From contig CP060220.1 in the NCBI GenBank assembly GCA_023898385.1, forward strand, positions 930,001 to 994,000: 64,000 nt of DNA, written 5' to 3'. Origin of the DNA: Pseudobdellovibrionaceae bacterium. GTDB taxonomy: Bacteria; Bdellovibrionota; Bdellovibrionia; Bdellovibrionales; UBA1609. Positions 57,481-64,000 of this stretch are shown in pieces (position 1 is the first letter of the stretch; every line of letters starts with the position of its first letter). A program made the translations under genes and the position numbers. The notes under the pieces were generated by a model. The model had not been told where the DNA came from. It ran no database searches and saw only the letters and a program-made list of their open reading frames with translations.

Positions 57481-59709
57481 TTAAACAGTAACCGGCGTTT
57501 GCCCTTCTACGGTCTCCACTGGCTTTGCGGCTTCCGCTACACCATTTACTGGTTTTCGATCGCCATAGAAACAGCGATTGGACTTTGCCAAGTTCACAAG
57601 TGGTTGCGCCGGACGAAAACGCTGACCCAGACGTTGCGCATAGACTTCAAGTTCTTGCACGATATACTCGCTACCAACGGAATCGGCGTATTTTAACAAG
57701 CCTCCTCGAAAGGGTGGAAACCCTGTGCCCATAATCATGGCCAGGTCCACTTCCTGAGGTGTGTTCACGATCTTGTCTTGGATCAAAGCCAAAGAGGCTT
57801 CGTTAATCATCTGAAACATCCCTCGCTCCAAACACTCTTTTTCTGTTAGAGGGTCTGTGGGCGCCTTCAGCCCAAGCTCTTGATATATGGAACCATCTAC
57901 GCCGGTTTCTTTGCCTCTATCATCATAGATGTAAAAACCTTTTTTATTCTTTCGACCCAAACGGTCAGTGGCTGAGAGCTTTTCTGCTAACTCTGACACC
58001 TGAATGCGTTCGCCCAATGAGGCTTTAAATATTTTTAAAACCTTTATTCCAACATCCAGGCCCACTTCATCTAGCAAACGATAAGGACCCATGGGCATAC
58101 CAAAGGTGTGAGTGTAAAAACGATCCACTTTCTCTACACTCATCCCCTCTTCCAATAGGAAAAGAGCTTCACCCATATAAGGTAGCAATAAGCGGTTAAC
58201 CAAAAAACCGGGACCATCTTTAACCACCACGGGAGTTTTTCCCATTTTCTTTGATAGAGCAAAAATAGTCGCTACCGCACGGTCATTGGTCTGCTCGCCG
58301 CGAATCACCTCCACCAGAGGCATCTTATGAACAGGATTAAAGAAGTGCATACCAACAAAATTTTCAGGTCGCGGGTGGCCCTTTGCCATTTCTGTCACAC
58401 TTAATGAAGATGTGTTAGTGGCAATAATGCAATCCTCAGGACAGTGTTTGGCTGTTTCGCCAATGACAGCTTGCTTGATTTTCATATCCTCGACAATGGC
58501 CTCAACCACGACTTGCATATGACCAAATCCTGCATAATCAAGACCACCACTGATATGACTCATTTTTTGCGCCAGCTCGTACTTATTCATCCGTCGCTGC
58601 TGCATTTTCTTTTCCCACAGGTCACGGGCCGATTTAAATCCAATGGCCAATGCCTCGTTAGAAATATCCTTCATGCGAACATCAATACCTTTGTCGGCGG
58701 CCACATAGGCAATGCCTCCGCCCATCACACCGGCCCCAAGCACGCCCATGTGCTCGACTTTTTCAGGCTTCACCGCTGTGTCAGACACTCCCGTTTGTTT
58801 TTTCACGTCTTCCATCATGAAAAACAAATCAATCAAATACTTGCTCACATCTGTGACGGCCACTTTGCAAAAACCCTCAGTCTCGATAGCCAAAGCTTTT
58901 TTGCGATTGCCCATTCCGTAGGTTTTTTTAATCACCTCAAGCGCCTTTAACGGGGCTGGGTAAAAACCTTTTGATTGTTTCATCACCGTCTTTTGCGCCT
59001 GCGAAAACACCACTGGTCGCCCAACCATAGAATGAAGAAACTTATCCATTGTGGTTTTTGGCTTAAACTGTTTACGCCGCTTGCCCCGCTGACCCGCCAC
59101 AGCTTCACGGGCCATTTCCATGGCCCGACCTTCAAGGAGCGTTGTCGGGACCATTTCGTCGATCAGCCCCATTTTAGCAGCCTTAAGACTGGGCACAGTT
59201 TTACCAGCCAGAATGATATCTAAAGCATTGGGTAAACCAATAATCCGGGGCATGCGCACACACCCACCAAAACCAGGTATGATACCCAACTGCACTTCAG
59301 GTAAACCAATCTTTGTGGAGGCATCGTCTGACCCCAAACGATAATCGCAGGCCATGATCAACTCACAGCCGCCCCCCACGCAGGCCCCATGTACAGCGGC
59401 AATCACCGGCATAGGCAAATCTTCAAGCCGATTCAAGATGGCATGGGCCTTTTCAATAGATATCTTGAAGTCCTCTTCTTTGGTTATGTTTTTGATTTCA
59501 TCAATATCGGCGCCCGCTATAAATATATTGGGCTTTCCTGATAACAACACCACAGCCTTACACGAGGACTTTTCAATCTCTGCCAACACTTCATCAAGCC
59601 GAACCATCACCGGCGAAGAGAGCTTATTGACTTTTTCGCCTATGAGATCAAACTCAACAACAGCCACACCGTCTTTTTCTGTCCACCGAATACTTTCTTG
59701 AATGCTCAT
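57481..59709 (-). CDS. fadJ: multifunctional fatty-acid oxidation protein FadJ-type (alpha subunit)
   Basis: A 742-residue two-domain enzyme: N-terminal enoyl-CoA hydratase/isomerase (about 1-190; FIAGADIDEI, HGACVGGGCELIMACDYRL, GLPEVQLGIIPGFGG) and C-terminal L-3-hydroxyacyl-CoA dehydrogenase (about 320-620; GVLGAGVMGGGIAYVAADKG, HFFNPVHKMPLVEVIRGEQT). It carries out two steps of beta-oxidation and partners with the thiolase encoded just upstream, with 3 bases between the genes. The length matches FadJ/FadB. Internal detail cannot separate FadJ from FadB; the symbol is by analogy with the paired thiolase. Confidence 0.92.
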   Translation of the reverse strand: MSIQESIRWTEKDGVAVVEFDLIGEKVNKLSSPVMVRLDEVLAEIEKSSCKAVVLLSGKPNIFIAGADIDEIKNITKEEDFKISIEKAHAILNRLEDLPMPVIAAVHGACVGGGCELIMACDYRLGSDDASTKIGLPEVQLGIIPGFGGCVRMPRIIGLPNALDIILAGKTVPSLKAAKMGLIDEMVPTTLLEGRAMEMAREAVAGQRGKRRKQFKPKTTMDKFLHSMVGRPVVFSQAQKTVMKQSKGFYPAPLKALEVIKKTYGMGNRKKALAIETEGFCKVAVTDVSKYLIDLFFMMEDVKKQTGVSDTAVKPEKVEHMGVLGAGVMGGGIAYVAADKGIDVRMKDISNEALAIGFKSARDLWEKKMQQRRMNKYELAQKMSHISGGLDYAGFGHMQVVVEAIVEDMKIKQAVIGETAKHCPEDCIIATNTSSLSVTEMAKGHPRPENFVGMHFFNPVHKMPLVEVIRGEQTNDRAVATIFALSKKMGKTPVVVKDGPGFLVNRLLLPYMGEALFLLEEGMSVEKVDRFYTHTFGMPMGPYRLLDEVGLDVGIKVLKIFKASLGERIQVSELAEKLSATDRLGRKNKKGFYIYDDRGKETGVDGSIYQELGLKAPTDPLTEKECLERGMFQMINEASLALIQDKIVNTPQEVDLAMIMGTGFPPFRGGLLKYADSVGSEYIVQELEVYAQRLGQRFRPAQPLVNLAKSNRCFYGDRKPVNGVAEAAKPVETVEGQTPVTV

Positions 59710-59712
59710 GGC

Positions 59713-61011
59713 CTACGCCTCTCTTTCTACGATCATCGCACCGCCTTGCCCACCACCAATACATAAAGTGGCCAGACCAAACTGCTTATCACTTCTCATC
59801 ATTTCACGAATCAATGTTAACACCAATCGAGTGCCCGTCGCTCCTACGGGATGTCCCAGTGCGATGGCTCCTCCATTCACATTAAGTTTGCTGGGGTCAA
59901 TTTCACCAACGGCAGAACCCAAACCCAACTTCTCTTTGGCAAACTGATCGCTGGCAAACGCTTTTTCACAAGCCATCACCTGAGCCGCAAAGGCCTCGTT
60001 CAACTCTATGAGGTCCATGTCTTTAAGAGTTAATCCCGCTCGCTTCAATGCCAATGGCGTAGCATAAGCCGGCCCCAGCCCCATTCGCTCGGGCTCCAGC
60101 CCTGCAAAAGCATAGCTTCTGATTTTCGCAAGTGGCTTGTAGCCCAATTCATTAGCACGCTTTCGACTCATTAATAAAAGCATGGCTGCGCCGTCCGTAA
60201 TAGGGCAAGCATTGCCCGCAGTGATGGTGCCGTATCTTTTATCAAAAAAAGGCTTTAGTTTACCCAATTGCTGCATGGACTGGCCTTTACGTGGCCCAAC
60301 GTCATCAGCAACAATTTTTTTGTATTTGGGAGCCAAAAACACGGGCGTGATCTCGTCTTTTAAGCGCCCCTCTTCCATGGCCTTCACGGCCTTTAAATGA
60401 CTCTCAACGGCAAACTGGTCTTGCATTTCACGGGTCAAACCAAATTCTTTAGCTAAAATCTCAGCGGTTTGCCCCATGTTGATTCCCACAAAGGGATCGG
60501 TCAAACCCTCCATCACCGAAATGCGAGGTTTGAGATAGTTCAGCTTCATTTTCTTTAAAGCACTAAGTTTTTGGCCCACCGTTTTTGCATAGACAAATTC
60601 ACCAAACACATCGGCAAACTTTTTACTAAAAAGGAGCGGCAGCTGTGACATACTCTCTGTGCCACCCGCCACCACCGTGTCAACGGTTCCGGAACGAATT
60701 TTATCGTAGCCCGTGGCCACACTTTCAAGAGCTGATGCACAATTTCTGTGCACAGTGAAGGCTGAGGTTTTCTGCGGAATCCCCGAACGCAACGCAACAA
60801 CACGCGAAATATTCACTGCATCCGACGGGTTACCGGTATTGCCGATAATGACCTCATCCACCTCAGATACATCCAAATCCGTACGAGCTAGAAGCTCTTT
60901 TAACGCCACCGACCCCAATTCTGCCGCATGGACATCCCGCAAGTCCGCACCTGCTTTGGCAAAGGGGGTTCTTACTCCATCGACGATCACCACATCACGT
61001 TCACTAGACAT
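59713..61011 (-). CDS. fadI: acetyl-CoA acyltransferase (3-ketoacyl-CoA thiolase)
   Basis: A 432-residue thiolase that cleaves 3-ketoacyl-CoA into acetyl-CoA and a shortened acyl-CoA. Active-site Cys in VHRNCASALES (about residue 96), the His/Gly motif NVNGGAIALGHPVGATGTRLV and the C-terminal CIGGGQGGAMI. Start ATG 61011 is chosen: GAGGAG is 6 bases upstream; the frame open to 61086 includes the operator-like region. It is first in fadI-fadJ. The upstream spacer holds a perfect 14-base palindrome and it diverges from maeB. The gene length (432) fits FadI more than FadA. Confidence 0.92.
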   Translation of the reverse strand: MSSERDVVIVDGVRTPFAKAGADLRDVHAAELGSVALKELLARTDLDVSEVDEVIIGNTGNPSDAVNISRVVALRSGIPQKTSAFTVHRNCASALESVATGYDKIRSGTVDTVVAGGTESMSQLPLLFSKKFADVFGEFVYAKTVGQKLSALKKMKLNYLKPRISVMEGLTDPFVGINMGQTAEILAKEFGLTREMQDQFAVESHLKAVKAMEEGRLKDEITPVFLAPKYKKIVADDVGPRKGQSMQQLGKLKPFFDKRYGTITAGNACPITDGAAMLLLMSRKRANELGYKPLAKIRSYAFAGLEPERMGLGPAYATPLALKRAGLTLKDMDLIELNEAFAAQVMACEKAFASDQFAKEKLGLGSAVGEIDPSKLNVNGGAIALGHPVGATGTRLVLTLIREMMRSDKQFGLATLCIGGGQGGAMIVEREA

Positions 61012-61061
61012 TAGGCACTCCTCTTTTTCCCTTTTTGAAGCCTGCCCCCACACACCCTCGT

Positions 61062-61075
61062 TGTCAATATTGACA
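61062..61075. promoter_or_regulatory. palindromic operator/promoter site between fadI and maeB
   Basis: TGTCAATATTGACA is a perfect 14-base dyad in the 111-base spacer between the divergent fadI and maeB genes. Each half contains TTGACA on one strand, which is the -35 consensus, so it may be both a shared -35 pair and a regulator site. Only a weak -10 (TAACTT, 61094-61099) is seen for the maeB side. Confidence 0.5.
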
Positions 61076-61122
61076 GACATGGACACTCACTTCTAACTTA
61101 GCTCTACGACAAAGGACCCTTT

Positions 61123-63408
61123 ATGCCAAAAAATTTAGACCGCGAAGCACTTGAATACCACGCCTCAGGAAAACCTGGAAAAGTTGACGTTCGATCCAGT
61201 AAAAAATGTGACACAGAGTATGATCTCTCATTGGCCTACTCTCCTGGTGTTGCCGCTCCCTGCCGAGCCATTGCAGAAGACCCGGCGCTCGTCAGCAAGT
61301 ACACCACACGGGGCAATCTTGTAGCTGTGATCACAAATGGCACGGCCGTGCTCGGATTAGGTGACATCGGTCCCTATGCCGCAAAACCAGTGATGGAGGG
61401 TAAGGGCGTTTTATTTAAACAGTTTGCCGGTATTGACGTCTTTGATATCGAAATGGATGCAAAAGATCCCAAAGAGTTTATTGCCGCAGTGAAAGCACTA
61501 GAGCCTACCTTTGGCGGCATTAACCTTGAAGATATCGCAGCACCGGCTTGTTTTGAAATTGAAAAAACTTTGTCGGCAGAAATGAAAATTCCTATTTTTC
61601 ATGATGATCAGCATGGGACGGCGATAATCAATGCCGCCGCCCTGATCAACGCCTGTGAATTGACCCATCGCGCGCTCAAAGAAACCCGTATTGTTTTTAA
61701 CGGAGCTGGTGCTGCGGCCATCGCTTGCGCCCGACTGCTTGTTCGCATGGGCGCCACAAGAGAAAACATTCTCCTCTGCGACTCTAAAGGTGTTGTCTAC
61801 GAGGGCCGAAAAGAGGGGATGAATATATATAAATCAGAATTCGCCGCACCCACTGAAAGGCGAACCTTGGCCGATGCCGTAGATGGCTCTGATGTGTTCA
61901 TTGGCCTCAGTGTGGCCGGAGTAATGACCCCTGATATGCTTAAAACTATGGCACCCTCACCCATTGTTTTTGCCATGGCCAACCCCGACCCAGAGATAGA
62001 CCCGACGTTAGCTAAAGAAACTCGAGATGATGTGATCATTGCCACGGGTCGCTCGGACTACCCTAACCAAGTAAACAATGTGCTGGGGTTTCCTTCGATT
62101 TTTCGGGGCGCCCTTGACGTGCAAGCCACCTGCATCAATGAAGACATGAAAATTGCAGCCGTCAATGCTTTAGCTCAACTGGCTCGTGAAGATGTGCCCG
62201 ATAGTGTGTCGGCGGTATATGATAACAAGGCCTTTCATTTTGGGCCTGAGTATATTATCCCGAAACCCTTTGACCCGCGCGTATTGATGTATGTAGCTCC
62301 GGCTGTTGCAAAGGCCGCCATGGACTCAGGTGTCGCGCAAAACCCCATCAAAAATTTCAAAGCCTACCGGGAACAATTAGAAGCCCTAAACAGCTTTCGC
62401 CGCGGTTTTATTAGAACCACGATCAATCGAATTAAATCTCACTGCCGGCGAACGGGCTCTGATATCCCCACATTGATTTTTCCGGAAGGCCGCAGCTCAA
62501 AAATTTTAAAAGCCATTAACTCCATTGCTAAAGAAAAAATCTGCCACCCCATTTTACTCGGCTACGAAGACGAAGTGAGGCAGAAAATTGCCGAGATGGA
62601 ACTTGATGAACTGTCAAACGTGCCGGTGTTTCATCCTTCCCGACATCCTAGATACAAAGAGTTTGTCAGTGCGTTTTATGAAAAACGAAAACGAAAAGGA
62701 ATTATGTATTCTGAGGCTGAGCGTTTAATGGCCAACCCCTATTATTTTTCGGCCATGGCCGTAGAAATGGGCGAAGCCAATGGAGTGATTTCTGGCGCCA
62801 CCCAAAATTACGCGGAATGTGTTAAACCCATTTTACAGATTATCGGCACTGGACGAGGGCAGGTGGCTTCGGGATTAAACGTGGTTCTTATTGATGATCG
62901 CATGTTGTTTTTTGCCGACACCACAGTGAACATTAGCCCGTCGGCAGAGGAAGTGGCCAATATTGCAATTAATGTTTCACGAGTGGCGAAGTATTTTGGC
63001 ATTGAGCCGCGTATTGCCATGCTCAGCTACTCCAACTTTTCAGGACGCGGAGAGATTCCGTATAAAATGAAAAAAGCCGCACAAATCGTCAAAAACCTTA
63101 AGCCAAATTTGATCGTGGACGGCGAGATGCAGGCCGATACAGCCATTAACCCTGATATTGTGGATCGAATTTTTCCATTTTGTGACATCAAGGGAGGCGC
63201 CAACGTGCTTATATTCCCCACCTTAGAGGCCGGCAATATTTCTTACAAATTAGTGCAACAGCTCAGTGGCGGAGAGGTGTTGGGACCTTTTCTAATGGGA
63301 GTAAAAAAACCAGCTAACGTACTCCAACGCACTTGCACCGTGGATCATGTCATAAACACTATTGTGCTCACCGCACTTGAAACTCAAGCCTATACGCATG
63401 GCCAATAG
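61123..63408 (+). CDS. maeB: NADP-dependent malic enzyme with phosphotransacetylase-like domain
   Basis: A 761-residue MaeB-type enzyme: oxidative decarboxylation of malate to pyruvate with NADP+ reduction, in the cytoplasm. N-terminal malic domain: YSPGVAAPCRAIAEDP, GLGDIGPYAAKPVMEGK, FHDDQHGTAII and the dinucleotide loop FNGAGAAAIACARLL. The C-terminal ~330 residues (about 430-761) form a PTA-like domain (IFPEGRSSKILKA, ANGVISGATQNYAECVKPI), catalytically inactive but regulatory in known MaeB. AAAGGA precedes the ATG. It overlaps hflX by 11 bases. Its position next to fadIJ suggests a supply of NADPH/pyruvate when growing on lipids. Confidence 0.95.
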   Translation: MPKNLDREALEYHASGKPGKVDVRSSKKCDTEYDLSLAYSPGVAAPCRAIAEDPALVSKYTTRGNLVAVITNGTAVLGLGDIGPYAAKPVMEGKGVLFKQFAGIDVFDIEMDAKDPKEFIAAVKALEPTFGGINLEDIAAPACFEIEKTLSAEMKIPIFHDDQHGTAIINAAALINACELTHRALKETRIVFNGAGAAAIACARLLVRMGATRENILLCDSKGVVYEGRKEGMNIYKSEFAAPTERRTLADAVDGSDVFIGLSVAGVMTPDMLKTMAPSPIVFAMANPDPEIDPTLAKETRDDVIIATGRSDYPNQVNNVLGFPSIFRGALDVQATCINEDMKIAAVNALAQLAREDVPDSVSAVYDNKAFHFGPEYIIPKPFDPRVLMYVAPAVAKAAMDSGVAQNPIKNFKAYREQLEALNSFRRGFIRTTINRIKSHCRRTGSDIPTLIFPEGRSSKILKAINSIAKEKICHPILLGYEDEVRQKIAEMELDELSNVPVFHPSRHPRYKEFVSAFYEKRKRKGIMYSEAERLMANPYYFSAMAVEMGEANGVISGATQNYAECVKPILQIIGTGRGQVASGLNVVLIDDRMLFFADTTVNISPSAEEVANIAINVSRVAKYFGIEPRIAMLSYSNFSGRGEIPYKMKKAAQIVKNLKPNLIVDGEMQADTAINPDIVDRIFPFCDIKGGANVLIFPTLEAGNISYKLVQQLSGGEVLGPFLMGVKKPANVLQRTCTVDHVINTIVLTALETQAYTHGQ

Positions 63409-64000
63409 TTTTTTGACTGAAACAAAAAAAGAAAAAACGTTAGTTGCTGGCATTGGCCTGAAACAAGATGATTTTTCCGAAATCAAAGAGAGTGTGGCCG
63501 AACTCGAAGACCTCGTCTATGCCGCCGGCGGCGAGGTGGTTGGGACCATTGTTCAAATTTTGCCCAGCTTCAACCCAAGTACTCTGATGGGATCTGGAAA
63601 AGTCACAGAAATCAAAGAAATGGCCGACACCACTACAGCAACGCTTTTGGTGGTTGACCATCAACTTTCGGGCAGCCAGATGCGAAATCTCGAAGCCGAG
63701 CTGGGGATTCGTGTCATTGATCGCAGTCAATTAATTTTGGACATCTTTGCCAGTCGCGCCCAAACCTATGAGGGAAAATTACAAGTGGAGCTAGCACAAA
63801 TGCTCGATCAACTACCTCGAATGGTGGGCGGGTGGCATGGCTCTCTCTCAAGGCAGGCTGGAGGAATTGGCACTCGAGGCCCTGGAGAATCCGCCCTAGA
63901 GCTGGATCGCCGGCGCATCAACGAGCGCGTAAAAGTCATTCGCAAAAAACTTGAAGACGTAAAGAAAAATCGACAACAACATCGGGCCAAGCGAAAGCGA
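63398..64000 (+). CDS. hflX: GTPase HflX, 5' part
   Basis: First 201 codons of HflX, a ribosome-associated GTPase linked to heat-shock rescue of stalled 70S ribosomes. N-terminal HflX domain features: a middle GTIVQILPSFNPSTLMGSGKVTEIKEM segment, VVDHQLSGSQMRNLEAELGIRVIDRSQLILDIFASRAQTYEGKLQVELAQM and RMVGGWHGSLSRQAGGIGTRGPGESALELDRRRI, which are hallmark HflX stretches just before the G domain. The G1-G4 motifs lie beyond the window edge. The ATG at 63398 is inside the maeB 3' end (11-base overlap), so it is translated with maeB. Confidence 0.94.
   Translation, partial: MANSFLTETKKEKTLVAGIGLKQDDFSEIKESVAELEDLVYAAGGEVVGTIVQILPSFNPSTLMGSGKVTEIKEMADTTTATLLVVDHQLSGSQMRNLEAELGIRVIDRSQLILDIFASRAQTYEGKLQVELAQMLDQLPRMVGGWHGSLSRQAGGIGTRGPGESALELDRRRINERVKVIRKKLEDVKKNRQQHRAKRKR

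Overview
The window (about 48% GC by eye, dense genes, short spacers, Shine-Dalgarno starts with frequent GTG/TTG) comes from a Gram-negative, double-membrane bacterium. The gene content fits a Bdellovibrio-like lineage (Bdellovibrionota or a neighbouring deltaproteobacterial group): many lipoproteins and outer-membrane barrels, ScpA/ScpB with acidic tails, a TIGR04552-like protein, an IcmF-type fused B12 mutase, a bacterial astacin-like protease, an HTTM protein and large unrecognised surface proteins. That placement is inference; there is no rRNA in the window, and I saw no tRNA gene.

Layout. 1-8 kb: 3' end of purT, ampG, a membrane polyferredoxin/ferredoxin-reductase pair, a DUF493 protein and a znuABC zinc importer with a palindromic candidate operator. 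8-13 kb: hybrid histidine kinase, an orphan ParA with a small partner, a phospholipase A2-like secreted protein, a heptad-repeat coiled-coil protein and a TlpA-like thioredoxin. 13.4-15.3 kb: a beta-helix lipoprotein gene closely bracketed by two copies of an 88-90 bp palindrome. 15-24 kb: symporter, thioesterase, uridine kinase, prfC, ferredoxin, psd, an outer-membrane protein, a COG2509 FAD enzyme and an MNT nucleotidyltransferase with an apparently truncated HEPN partner. 24-34 kb: lipoproteins, HTTM pair, scpB-scpA, M50 protease, FadL-type porin, HD hydrolase. 34.6 and 45.6 kb: two copies of an unusual element, a nearly invariant 75 bp core inside long perfect inverted repeats whose sequence differs at each locus. 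Between them lie a Gly/Pro-repeat secreted protein, a B12-binding protein, an acyl-CoA dehydrogenase/lipoamide dehydrogenase pair, a 1319-residue membrane protein and the astacin-like protease. 45.8-64 kb: MlaF-type ATPase, metallo-beta-lactamase-fold hydrolase, a six-gene operon (TIGR04552-like, PlsC, barrel, 3-hydroxyacyl-CoA dehydrogenase, enoyl-CoA hydratase, IcmF), a lipoprotein, a small toxin-antitoxin-like pair, fadJ-fadI, maeB and the 5' part of hflX.

How the genes work together. A strong theme is acyl-CoA and branched-chain/fatty-acid catabolism: acyl-CoA dehydrogenase, two crotonase/3-hydroxyacyl-CoA dehydrogenase sets, thiolase, a carbon-skeleton mutase and a separate B12 domain, a FadL-type porin for uptake, and malic enzyme to balance C4 acids and NADPH. 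This fits a heterotroph living on lipids and amino acids. The most unusual signals are the two palindromic element families; both include copies that run into stop codons of neighbouring genes.
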